Part shown: one piece after another, positions 28,959 to 36,723 of the stretch
Numbering within the stretch: the stretch's first letter is position 1
Layout of the letters: every line of letters starts with the position of its first letter
Source: a bacterium
Lineage (GTDB): Bacteria; Patescibacteriota; UBA1384; XYA2-FULL-43-10; JAKAMI01
Assembly: GCA_021812945.1 (NCBI GenBank)
Contig: JAKAMI010000007.1
Span: forward strand, 1 to 42,150
Reading direction: 5' to 3'
Length of the DNA: 42,150 bases
Made by a program: the position numbers and the translations under genes
Notes under the pieces: generated by a model
What the model was told of the DNA's origin: nothing
Databases searched by the model: none
Seen by the model: only the letters and a program-made list of their open reading frames with translations

Positions 28959-31151
28959 CTAATGTCTGATAATAAACAGATTCAACCCGCCAGTCATGGT
29001 CCCCTCGACGTCGGAATTGTTGCCAAGGACCGCTGTCAATTCATAGCTTGAACCGTCAGATTTGTACCCATAATAATACTTATCCGTCCACGGGTCAACA
29101 GGCAAAAGACTGAGGTAAGTCGGAACCAAAGTTTTCAACAAGATATTACCTTCCGTTCGGGTCTGAATCACCTTGCCGGAAGTGTTTGGATATTTACCTT
29201 TCGCCTCGAAGTAACTTCGGAGAGCTGTCTCAATGGCTCTAAGATCGGTTTTGCGCTGACTGTCTCGCGCCAAAAGTCCCGCTGACGGTCCGGTGATAGT
29301 CGGAGCCGGAGTTGGAGCCGGAGTTGTAACCGCCAGTTCGCCGCTACCCTCCGGCACAGGAATCGCTTGGACGCTGCCAAAATCTTTGAGAGCGGCTTTC
29401 AAATCGACTCTGGTCACTGAGCTTGAAACCCCGGGAGTAACAACCAACTCTAGGTAATAAATGAGTTGATCCTTTTTGCCGATGTCGATTTCTCCCTCAA
29501 TGGAGTTAATCATATCATCTTTGATCCCGATATTTTCCAAAAGCGAGCCGATTTTTATATTTACCTGATACCGATAAACCGGAACGTTATTGACTCGGCC
29601 GCTACCCAGACGCTTGCCGGTGATCGAGAAACCCGTCAAGTTAGCGGAGTTGAAAATCAGAGGCAAAATCTCGCCGGAATTCACCGGCAGATTATTTGTA
29701 GTCCATTTTTTTTCGCTCCCGGAAAAATCGACATTCGTCGACTTCACATAAAGCTTCGAATTTTGCTCCACCAAATCTAGATTGCTCTGTTTCCCCGACT
29801 CGTTATTGATCTCAATTTTGGCAAATGCGCCATCTTTTGAGAAGTAGGCATTGGCCTTGGAACTGAAATCCTTAATAAGACCAGTGTCTGGGGTTGTAGC
29901 GGAGGTCGAAGTTTGCGAATCTTGGCCATTGGTGTCGGTAACGCTTGTTGAAGTATTAGCTGTACTCTGAGACGATTGATCGGTAGAAGCGCCGCCGGAA
30001 ATACTGGAAGTGTCAGTGGTTAAACTGGTTGAATCAGTGGTTGTCGAGCTTTGCTGATTGCCGGTATCGACAACCGCCAGCATGGCTTTATCTAAAGCAA
30101 ATAAATAAATCGGTTGCCTCAAGCTCAAGAGAGGTTTGGTTACTGAAGAATCGCTGTTTTTGTTGACCGAGAACTTGATCTCGGAGTCTACGGCGAAACT
30201 CTGCTGATATTTCATTTTTTGGATCGACTGTATCATGGCCAGCTGAGGATCAGCCGGCAGTCCCCCCCAAAGCGCTTCCAGGTGAACCACACCGTAAACT
30301 TTTTCCAGACCTGTGGATAAAAACCCAGTTTCATTGAAATAGGTCAGCCCCACCAAAAGCACCAGAATAATCTCAACGATGATGATCTTCGGCTGGGTCA
30401 AAATGTTCCGGATCGGAGCTACCGGACTAGACTTGGGCCCTGGCGGTACGTTCGGAGCGGGCTTAACCAGAGGCGGCGGAGGTGGTGCTGTGTTTGGCCT
30501 GACGGGATTTATCGTCTCGGGCTGTAGCGGCGGGGCCGCGATTTTTTGACTCGAATCCGGAACAGGCGCACTGGTTGGTCCGGGCTTGACCGGACCCTTG
30601 GGAGCAGACACCACAGGAATCGACTCGACCGAAGGCGCAACTGCCGCCGCAGCGACGCTTGGCTGTTTGATACTTAGGCTTGGCGGCACTTGTTTTTGAC
30701 TCGGATGGGTTATCTTTTGGATCAGCGCTGAAACTCCCGTTCTTGGTTTTGTCGGAGCGGGCAAAGGAGTTTGGCCGGTTGATTTTTGAGGAGTCGCCGG
30801 TAGAGTCGAATTCGGTGATCCCTGGACACGATTAGAATTATCCTGAATCAATCCCGAGATTCCGGTCTTAGTCTCTCCTTGAGCTGTTGGCGGAGTTTGA
30901 ACGGTCGAAGTCGAAGTGGCTGCCGGTTCAGGAGATTTCGCGGCCGCAGAACCGTTTTTCACCGCTTGTTCGGCAGTGATCTTTGAACCGACTCCATCCG
31001 GCAACTGGTCGGGAACTTTTAGCTGTGCCGGTGGGCTAGCTTGCGGTTTGGCAGAGTCGTCAAGCGAACCGAAGACTTTCGGCTTGTTATCGGTCTCTTC
31101 TTCTAGGACCTCTTCCCAAGGACTTTTATTGCTGTCGTCCTTATCCGCCAT
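28959..31151 (-). CDS. large Pro-rich single-pass membrane protein with pseudopilin-like C-terminal domain
   Basis: 730 aa from the ATG at 31151 (MADKDDSNKSPWEEVLEEE), chosen because GGAGGGG precedes it; the tracked start lies in repeat sequence. Residues 1-250 are Pro/Ser/Ala-rich and probably disordered, with two copies of a short motif (TGISGLIQ at about 97, TGVSALIQ at about 138). One membrane helix is at about 256-272. The outer part has a Ser/Thr-rich linker and a beta-rich region, and ends in a domain like the globular part of GspG pseudopilins (DSQRKTDLRAIETALRSYF...PVDPW). No N-terminal prepilin peptide is present. Exact role unknown; probably a cell-surface or adhesion factor. Confidence 0.82.
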   Translation of the reverse strand: MADKDDSNKSPWEEVLEEETDNKPKVFGSLDDSAKPQASPPAQLKVPDQLPDGVGSKITAEQAVKNGSAAAKSPEPAATSTSTVQTPPTAQGETKTGISGLIQDNSNRVQGSPNSTLPATPQKSTGQTPLPAPTKPRTGVSALIQKITHPSQKQVPPSLSIKQPSVAAAAVAPSVESIPVVSAPKGPVKPGPTSAPVPDSSQKIAAPPLQPETINPVRPNTAPPPPPLVKPAPNVPPGPKSSPVAPIRNILTQPKIIIVEIILVLLVGLTYFNETGFLSTGLEKVYGVVHLEALWGGLPADPQLAMIQSIQKMKYQQSFAVDSEIKFSVNKNSDSSVTKPLLSLRQPIYLFALDKAMLAVVDTGNQQSSTTTDSTSLTTDTSSISGGASTDQSSQSTANTSTSVTDTNGQDSQTSTSATTPDTGLIKDFSSKANAYFSKDGAFAKIEINNESGKQSNLDLVEQNSKLYVKSTNVDFSGSEKKWTTNNLPVNSGEILPLIFNSANLTGFSITGKRLGSGRVNNVPVYRYQVNIKIGSLLENIGIKDDMINSIEGEIDIGKKDQLIYYLELVVTPGVSSSVTRVDLKAALKDFGSVQAIPVPEGSGELAVTTPAPTPAPTITGPSAGLLARDSQRKTDLRAIETALRSYFEAKGKYPNTSGKVIQTRTEGNILLKTLVPTYLSLLPVDPWTDKYYYGYKSDGSSYELTAVLGNNSDVEGTMTGGLNLFIIRH

Positions 31152-31186
31152 TCCCCTCCTCAGACCAATGACACTCGAACGCAAAT

Positions 31187-31260
31187 CTTTTACACAAATT
31201 ATCACAAATTGGCTCAACCCTGGAAATTATTTGTGCATATTTGTGTTGTGGATTTGTGTA
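31187..31260. repeat. family H repeats between rplI and the large membrane protein
   Basis: CACAAATTATCACAAATTGG on the left and TTTGTGCATATTTGTGTTG plus ATTTGTGTA on the right form an imperfect inverted pair of CACAAAT units. Confidence 0.65.
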
Positions 31261-31710
31261 TTAATTTCCTTTTTCTTGGGAAACAACTACCGTCACGAAC
31301 AAGCTTAAACCGTGTTTCAGATGAATTTCAACCGACCTCTCGCCTGCTTCTTTGATCGGTTCCTCAAGTTCGACTTTGACTACTTCGAGTTTGGTCTTTT
31401 TGGTAAATTCACCGGCAATATCCGAGTCTTTAACCGCCGAAAACAGCTTCCCCTTTTCGGTCACTTTCTTTTTAAACTGCAGTTTAAGATCTTGCAATTC
31501 CTCGAGTTTTAGTTTTAATTCTTCAGTCTCTGACTCTATTTTTGCTCTCTCGGCTTCAACCTGACCGATAATCTGCTTACCCTGTGGATCGTTTAAAAGC
31601 ACCGCAAAGCCTTTCGGCAGAAGATAATTTCTAACATAACCCGGTTTTGCTTCTTTGACCTCGCCTTTCTTGCCCTGTCCCTCCAGATCTTTCGTAAAGA
31701 CTACTTTCAT
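31261..31710 (-). CDS. rplI: 50S ribosomal protein L9
   Basis: A 149-aa protein of normal length. The N-terminal signature MKVVFTKDLEGQGKKGEVKEAKPGYVRNYLLPKGFA is followed by the long connecting helix (VEAERAKIESETEELKLKLEELQDL) and the C-terminal RNA-binding domain (GKLFSAVKDSDIAGEFTKK). Several CPR lineages lack L9, so its presence narrows the taxonomy. Usual partners rpsF, ssb and rpsR are not adjacent. Confidence 0.97.
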   Translation of the reverse strand: MKVVFTKDLEGQGKKGEVKEAKPGYVRNYLLPKGFAVLLNDPQGKQIIGQVEAERAKIESETEELKLKLEELQDLKLQFKKKVTEKGKLFSAVKDSDIAGEFTKKTKLEVVKVELEEPIKEAGERSVEIHLKHGLSLFVTVVVSQEKGN

Positions 31711-31756
31711 GATTGTACCTACTTATTTATTATACCATTTGTATAAAATAACGGGA

Positions 31757-31878
31757 AAGTAATTTAAAATTTTTTAAATTTTTAATTTTCAATCAATTTC
31801 CAAAATATAATTTTAAATTTTTAAACATTAGAATTTTAAACATTCATTAAAAATTGTAAAATTCTAAATTAAAAATTA
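31757..31878. repeat. AT-rich palindromic element (TTTAAAATTT type)
   Basis: AATTTAAAATTTTTTAAATT-type sequence on the left and AAATTGTAAAATTCTAAATT-type sequence on the right. It fills the spacer between ctpA and rplI. Composition is nearly pure A/T. Confidence 0.6.
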
Positions 31879-33099
31879 CTTGGTGATTTCTTGTAAAGCT
31901 CGGTCTAGTTGTGGGTCTTTTCCGGCGTTGATGTCGTCCTCGGTCATCTTGACTTCAATCTGCGGAGTAATGCCGACCCCGTCGATCGCCGAGTCGTTAG
32001 GCGTCAGCCATTTGGCAACAGTAACTTTCAGAGCCGACCCTCCCGCCAAGTCCTCGACGCTTTGCACGCTACCCTTGCCGAAAGATTTCTCGCCCAAAAG
32101 CGTCCCGGCCTTGTGGTCTGAAATTGCTCCGGCTAAGATTTCCGCAGCGGAGGCACTGCCGTTATTGATCAAAACTATGACCGGAATCCCTGCCAGTTTT
32201 GCCGGCTGGGTCACGTTTGATACCTTCCGATTACCGGCCTTATCCACCTCTTTGACTATCGCTCCGTCTTTGATAAACAGACTACCGACGTCGATGGCGC
32301 TGTCCAAGTATCCGCCGGGGTTGTTGCGCAGATCCAGAACAATTTTCTGACATTTATTTTTAAGGCAATCGTCGGCAAACTGATTCATCAGATCGGCGGT
32401 ATCGTTGCTAAACTGGCTAATTTTGACTATGGCAACTTTCTGACCGGAAACGGTTTGGTATTTATATGTCACGCTTTTCACGTTGATGGTGTCGCGGGTG
32501 ATAATGTAGTCTTTCTGATTTCCGGCTCTGACTATGGATAATGTTACTTTAGTGCCTTTCTGGCCGCGAATCAAATTGACTGCCTGATCGGTCGTAAACC
32601 CATCGGTTTTCTTACCATCGATGGCCGCGATCTGGTCTCCGGCTAGAAGTCCGGCTTTGGCCGCCGGGGAACCGTCGATCGGCGCAACGATAATGAGAAT
32701 GCCGTTTTTGGTTGAAAGTTCCGCTCCGATGCCGTCAAAAATTCCCGTAACTTCCTCGCTGAACCGCTTATTATCTTCGGGATTTAGAAAAATAGTGTAG
32801 GGATCGTTCAGCGCCGAGAGAGATCCCTGAATTGCGCTATAAACCATATTTTGGTCGTTTTCGTTCCCGACAAATTCGGTATGAGTCTTGTTCCAGACAT
32901 CCCAAAAAAGCGAAAAGTCGATGTTGGCCGGTTGGTTGACATCCTTGTTAGTTAATATCCCGGGCACGATTTTGACATTGATGCCGCGCTTGGCAAAAAA
33001 GTAGCCGGCGGAAAAAACCAGATAAAGAACTACCAAAGAGCTCAAAAAAACAACCACACCGCGACCCTTTCGGGTTCGGTTTTTCGCTTTGTTCAACAT
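31876..33099 (-). CDS. ctpA: C-terminal processing protease (S41) with PDZ domain
   Basis: A 407-aa protein with one N-terminal membrane helix (about 15-32), a PDZ domain (ELSTKNGILIIVAPIDGSPAAKAGLLAGDQIAAIDG) and the S41 catalytic core: the Ser in NNGSASAAEILAGA and the Lys in GEKSFGKGSVQ, with VLDLRNNPGGYLDSAI before them. It trims proteins at C termini outside the membrane, often envelope enzymes. In many bacteria ctpA follows ftsEX and a murein hydrolase; here the same order holds with a HicBA-like pair placed in between. Confidence 0.96.
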   Translation of the reverse strand: MLNKAKNRTRKGRGVVVFLSSLVVLYLVFSAGYFFAKRGINVKIVPGILTNKDVNQPANIDFSLFWDVWNKTHTEFVGNENDQNMVYSAIQGSLSALNDPYTIFLNPEDNKRFSEEVTGIFDGIGAELSTKNGILIIVAPIDGSPAAKAGLLAGDQIAAIDGKKTDGFTTDQAVNLIRGQKGTKVTLSIVRAGNQKDYIITRDTINVKSVTYKYQTVSGQKVAIVKISQFSNDTADLMNQFADDCLKNKCQKIVLDLRNNPGGYLDSAIDVGSLFIKDGAIVKEVDKAGNRKVSNVTQPAKLAGIPVIVLINNGSASAAEILAGAISDHKAGTLLGEKSFGKGSVQSVEDLAGGSALKVTVAKWLTPNDSAIDGVGITPQIEVKMTEDDINAGKDPQLDRALQEITK

Positions 33100-33114
33100 A
33101 AGCCTATCTTAGCT

Positions 33115-33132
33115 AAAAAAGCCCTCGCGGGC
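33115..33132 (-). terminator. intrinsic terminator after the HicBA-like pair
   Basis: On the minus strand GCCCGCGAGGGCTTTTTT, 6 nt after the toxin stop. It separates the pair from ctpA. Confidence 0.85.
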
Positions 33133-33138
33133 AAGGGG

Positions 33139-33390
33139 TTATATTAGATCATTAAATTCTTTCTTACTACAAACCTTGTTTTTTCCGAGCCACCTGACAA
33201 AGTCTTTGATAATATGAACATTGACTTCTTTGTGACTACAAGCAATCGGATACGATTCGTTTGTCTCAATGCTCGTTACCTTTAAATTATGTCTGCCACC
33301 CTGGCTGATCTCAATTCCATAATGATTTTGGAGTTTCCTAAGTACCGCTATAAAAATTTTGCTTTTGGAGATATTACTGTATTCTGGCAC
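33139..33390 (-). CDS. HicA-like mRNA interferase toxin
   Basis: An 83-aa protein from a GTG start with AGGGGGA immediately upstream, overlapping the stop of the upstream gene's ribosome-binding context. KLQNHYGIEISQGGRHNLKV carries the G-x-H pattern of HicA (YcfA) double-stranded-RNA-binding folds, and YPIACSHKEVNVHIIKDFVRWLG matches the second half. HicA toxins cut mRNA and are neutralised by HicB. Assigned from motif and context only. Together with the upstream gene it forms a self-contained unit with promoter and terminator. Confidence 0.65.
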   Translation of the reverse strand: MPEYSNISKSKIFIAVLRKLQNHYGIEISQGGRHNLKVTSIETNESYPIACSHKEVNVHIIKDFVRWLGKNKVCSKKEFNDLI

Positions 33391-33397
33391 ATTCCCC

Positions 33398-33763
33398 CTA
33401 GGCTGTTACCAGCTCCTTTTCGGCTATTTTATTAATACCAAACTTAGATCTCTTAACATCCAAATTCTCAAGCTTCTCACGCTCTCGATGATTCGGCAGA
33501 AATCTGATGGAGCGCGAGATTACTTCGCAATATTCCTTTGGAATATCGTATATTGTCATTAATGCATCATTAACCATAAAGATAAAATCGTCGGCATTTC
33601 TTCCTTGAGTCATAAATCTTTTTTTACCATCGCTAACTTCGCCAACGATCATTTTACCATCCCTAAACCAACTAACCTGGATTCTTTTAGGCAGTCTGTG
33701 ATAATATGCCGAGAATGCTTCAATAGAAAGCTTTCTTTCGGGTAAAAAATTAAATAAACCCAT
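33398..33763 (-). CDS. HicB-like antitoxin
   Basis: About 121 aa from the ATG at 33763 (AGAGG upstream); the tracked start is a TTG five codons earlier. The segment VSWFRDGKMIVGEVSDGKKRFMTQGRNADDFIFMVNDALMTIYDIP matches the HicB partial RNase H fold (xDGxxxxxV...TQGxxxxE...A). A basic C-terminal tail (REREKLENLDVKRSKFG) replaces the usual ribbon-helix-helix or HTH DNA-binding part, so autoregulation is unclear. It is 7 nt upstream of the toxin-like gene; antitoxin first is the less common order for this family. Confidence 0.62.
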   Translation of the reverse strand: MGLFNFLPERKLSIEAFSAYYHRLPKRIQVSWFRDGKMIVGEVSDGKKRFMTQGRNADDFIFMVNDALMTIYDIPKEYCEVISRSIRFLPNHREREKLENLDVKRSKFGINKIAEKELVTA

Positions 33764-33778
33764 TTTCCTCTTGTTCAA

Positions 33779-33806
33779 AGTTTACCAAATAATGATAAAA
33801 TTACAA
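33779..33806 (-). promoter_or_regulatory. putative promoter of the HicBA-like pair
   Basis: On the minus strand TTGTAA, 16 nt, TAAACT. The -35 overlaps the stop of the upstream hydrolase gene, and the transcript would have a leader of about 10 nt containing AGAGG. Confidence 0.4.
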
Positions 33807-35051
33807 CGCTCTAACCAGTTTCATCGAACGGACTTGGTTTAGGTTGTAGCCGCGTTGGCCCGCCACCGGGTCGTGCATAAAATATTTCTCGCCGTCGTGG
33901 CCTTTTATGACGATAAAATGAGACGAACCGTCGCTGTTTATCGCCCCAACCGAAGGCAGGTATATGCTGACGATGACCGGACGTCCTTGATCAATCTCGC
34001 TGTTGACGACCGACCAGTTGACCGATTGGCTCCCGCCAACCACAATGTTGGAGACCGGATAAGGTGTCGAGACTTGCAAATAACCTTCGTTATCGAAATT
34101 GCCGTCATTGTTGGCAATGTCAGAAGGTGTGACATGTTGACCGTAATAGGTCGCGACCATAGCGATGGAAGTTATTAAACAACCGTATTGAGCTACGGTA
34201 TAAGGACTACCTCCAAGGTTTGTGTAGTTGCCTGACTGCGTATAGTACCAAGAACCGTCGTTTGAGGAAACAATCTGCGTGCCCCAAGCGGCGGTAGCGG
34301 ATAAGGCGTCGATTTGCGCCTGAACTGAGGCGATTTTTTTCTGTAAGGATGATTGCTCCGTTTGCAACTCCGAAATCATATTAGTAGTGTCGTTGAGTAG
34401 GCGATACTGCACCCACTGGCTGTTTTGCAACGACTTCTTCTGGTTGCTTTGGTCGCTCTGCAAACTATATAAATCCGCAAGTTGCTTATCTTGTGCCGCT
34501 TTATCACTTTCCAGCTGAGCCTTGAGGGCTTTGATACTGGCGATACTGGTGGCAATCTGGTCTTTGACCGAAGAATAATATTGGTTCATGGTAATAACCC
34601 CGGAAAGACTGGTGGCGGAGATAATCTGCATCGCCAATCCCTGGTCGCCGCCTTTCATATACCACTCCGAAATCAAGCCGGACAGGTTCGCTTTTTCCTT
34701 GGTGATCTTAGATTCCTGAGTCGTGATCTGAGTTTTTAGATCATCTATTTTCGCTTGAGTTGAGTTTATCGTCGATTGAGTTTGGTTGATGGCCTTTTGG
34801 GTGTCGGAGATCTGGGCGTTAATTTTCTGAGTCTGCGTCTGAATATAAACTTTCTGCTGTTCGGCTGCTGCGGCTTTAGCTTTTGAGGCTTGGAGTTGCT
34901 GATTTAAGGTATCCTTCTGCTGGTTGAGTGAACTGCTACTGGTCAGAGCCGACACGTTTATAATCTGGGAAAACGGCCACAAAAAAAGCACCAGAGCCAC
35001 TAAAGTGACCGCCGCTTTTTTGATCTTAATGTTGACCGACCTCACTCTCAT
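33801..35051 (-). CDS. secreted coiled-coil protein with C39-like peptidase domain, FtsEX partner candidate
   Basis: About 416 aa from MRVRSVNIKIKKAAVTLVAL (AAGGAG upstream); the tracked start translates repeat sequence (MLKQVQHD). An N-terminal signal/anchor is followed by a long coiled coil (about 40-270, QQKDTLNQQLQASKAKAAAAEQQ onwards) with LAMQIISATSLSGVITMNQYYSSVKDQI, the pattern of EnvC/PcsB/CwlO coiled coils that bind FtsX. The C-terminal domain is papain-like, C39_2 type: YGCLITSIAMVATYYG (catalytic Cys), SSHFIVIKGHDGEKYFMHDP (His and Asp). Known FtsEX partners carry M23, CHAP or NlpC/P60 domains, so this is an unusual catalytic domain. It lies downstream of ftsX. Confidence 0.85.
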   Translation of the reverse strand: MRVRSVNIKIKKAAVTLVALVLFLWPFSQIINVSALTSSSSLNQQKDTLNQQLQASKAKAAAAEQQKVYIQTQTQKINAQISDTQKAINQTQSTINSTQAKIDDLKTQITTQESKITKEKANLSGLISEWYMKGGDQGLAMQIISATSLSGVITMNQYYSSVKDQIATSIASIKALKAQLESDKAAQDKQLADLYSLQSDQSNQKKSLQNSQWVQYRLLNDTTNMISELQTEQSSLQKKIASVQAQIDALSATAAWGTQIVSSNDGSWYYTQSGNYTNLGGSPYTVAQYGCLITSIAMVATYYGQHVTPSDIANNDGNFDNEGYLQVSTPYPVSNIVVGGSQSVNWSVVNSEIDQGRPVIVSIYLPSVGAINSDGSSHFIVIKGHDGEKYFMHDPVAGQRGYNLNQVRSMKLVRAL

Positions 35052-35083
35052 CCCGCTCCTTGAAATCATAATCTTCTTTTTTA

Positions 35084-35155
35084 CGTCATGCTGAACTTGT
35101 TTCAACATCCCAATGTTTATAAGAGAGTCCCGAAACGGGCCTGTCCCGTATGTAA
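35084..35155. repeat. family B palindromic element, degraded
   Basis: ACGTCATGCTGAACTTGTTT and CCCGAAACGGGCCTGTCCCG match the uvrC and gap-alr copies; the right end is lost. The tracked hydrolase ORF reads into it. Confidence 0.75.
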
Positions 35156-35285
35156 TCCGTATTCTACTCCCTTAGGATCATTTGTAAAGATCGCTTGGTT
35201 AAAGGACTCCCGCCCAAAACGGAAATGACGAGTGGAAAATCTTGGGTCACACAAAAATACTGGTTCACTTTATAACTTTGCAACT

Positions 35286-36197
35286 TTAGTGCACATATCT
35301 TCTGGTTGCTAGATACGAACAGCCGGCGCCGAGAGCCAGGCCGACCAGAAGCTGGCCGATGATGATAAGCGGCAGGTTGCCGCCGATGAAACTCGAGAGA
35401 CCGATATCGATGCCGGAGAGATAATTGTTAAGAAGCGGAGAGACTATTAGGTAGCCGAAATAGACTAAAATGCTGGCGACGATGGTGGCAAAAAATCCAT
35501 AAAGCATCCCTTCAACAATGAAAGGGAATTTGACAAAAATATCGGTCGCCCCCACCAGACGCATTATCTCGATCTCGTCCTTGCGGCTGAAAATAGCCAG
35601 TTTTATGGTATTAAAGATGATCAATATCGAGATAATGATGAAAACCGTGGACATTATCAAACCGGTTTTGGTGAAAAAAGTGGTCAGCTTGAGTAGACGG
35701 TCGATGACTGATTTGTTCTCTTCGTAACTGATTTTTTTAATCAAGGGAGAAAATGAAGGGTCTTTGAGATAATTAAATAATTTTTCGGTTGTCTCCGCCT
35801 GGACCGGCTTTATCTCCAGGCTTCTGGGTAAAGGATTTTCGGTGCCGGTAAATATTGTCGAAAGCTCCAAGTTCAGATGATTCATATCGTCGAATCTCTG
35901 CTTGGCCGCCTCCTTCGAAACATAAGTTACCTCTTTGACATCGGGTCGGGATTTTAAGAGTTGCTCGATCTCCGAAACCTGATCCGCTGAAGCTTCATCT
36001 TTGAAATAGACAATCACATCAATCTTATCCTTTAGCAAGGTTGCAGTGCGGTTAACGGTGATCGAGAGGATGAAGAAAAAGGATATGATAACCAGGGTGA
36101 TGGTCATCACCAAAGTACCGGTCAAGCTCAACCAGTTATTTCGCCAGAAACCGGTCAAGCTCATCTTTAGGACGCGACGCAAAGTTACGAAAGTCAT
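35286..36197 (-). CDS. ftsX: cell division protein FtsX (ABC transporter permease-like)
   Basis: A 303-aa protein with four membrane helices (about 22-48, 179-203, 226-252, 272-294) and a large extracellular loop after the first helix (KDEASADQVSEIEQLLKSRPDVKEVTYVSKEAA). The loop activates murein hydrolases in other bacteria, and the FRKDEIEIMRLVGAT-like SRKDEIEIMRLVGATDIFVKFPFIVEG coupling segment contacts FtsE. The ATG directly abuts the end of the four-helix-bundle element, so no native ribosome-binding site is left between ftsE and ftsX. Confidence 0.95.
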   Translation of the reverse strand: MTFVTLRRVLKMSLTGFWRNNWLSLTGTLVMTITLVIISFFFILSITVNRTATLLKDKIDVIVYFKDEASADQVSEIEQLLKSRPDVKEVTYVSKEAAKQRFDDMNHLNLELSTIFTGTENPLPRSLEIKPVQAETTEKLFNYLKDPSFSPLIKKISYEENKSVIDRLLKLTTFFTKTGLIMSTVFIIISILIIFNTIKLAIFSRKDEIEIMRLVGATDIFVKFPFIVEGMLYGFFATIVASILVYFGYLIVSPLLNNYLSGIDIGLSSFIGGNLPLIIIGQLLVGLALGAGCSYLATRRYVH

Positions 36198-36722
36198 AAT
36201 TCAAAAGTTAAAAGTCAAAATTGCAATTCAAAATCTTCTAATTTTTCTTTAATTTCATAACCCCAGCAGCTAGCATCTTACACAACTCATCATTTTCACA
36301 AATTAGCCCTTCCGTTTCCTCCGGGCTAGTAATTTTTGTATCTCTTAATAAGTTTAGCCAATATTTAGACTCATTTGCACTCTTCAGAGCAATCTCGTAA
36401 TATTTTTTAAACTCAAGACGCGAACTAGCGGCTTTACCTTCGGTGATGTTTGCACCAATAGAGGTGGCAGATCTTATTAATTGATCTGATATTACCCAGA
36501 CACTTCTTTTATTGGGTAATTTGTCAGTTAAAGAAATTATCGAAAGACTAAACTGATAACATCTCAATAACAAATCACTTTTAAACTTTGACTGGAAATT
36601 TTGCATAAAATATTTTTACTTAGATTCGAAATCTTATTTTATTGCATTGGTTTAAGTTCTGAGCTTTGAAATTATTAACTTATTACTTGAACTTTTGACT
36701 TTTAATTTTTGACTTTTGAATT
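36198..36722. mobile_element. element enclosing a four-helix-bundle gene between ftsE and ftsX
   Basis: Imperfect terminal inverted repeats (AATTCAAAAGTTAAAAGTCA on the left; ACTTTTGACTTTTAATTTTTGACTTTTGAATT complement on the right) bracket one gene. The 525-bp unit occupies the space exactly from the ftsE stop to the ftsX start codon. The structure, arm-gene-arm, is the same as the GIY-YIG unit at 13373-13722. Mobility is inferred from the layout. Confidence 0.6.
36238..36606 (-). CDS. four-helix-bundle protein (S23/IVP family)
   Basis: A 122-aa protein with DLLLRCYQFSLSIISLTDKLPNKRSVWVISDQLIRSATSIGANITEGKAASSRLEFKKYYEIALKSANESKYWLNLL, the family hallmark (QLxRSxxSIxxNIxEG, then ExxxxLxiAxxSxxE). 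Relatives are encoded in 23S rRNA intervening sequences and as solitary genes; function unknown, RNA binding suspected. Here it is placed between ftsE and ftsX and is bracketed by inverted repeats, not in an rRNA gene. Confidence 0.92.
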   Translation of the reverse strand: MQNFQSKFKSDLLLRCYQFSLSIISLTDKLPNKRSVWVISDQLIRSATSIGANITEGKAASSRLEFKKYYEIALKSANESKYWLNLLRDTKITSPEETEGLICENDELCKMLAAGVMKLKKN

Positions 36723-36723
36723 A

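Noticed and set aside
31880-32350. Plus-strand 156-aa ORF opposite ctpA
   Set aside because: Shadow of the S41 protease frame, with no domain pattern of its own.
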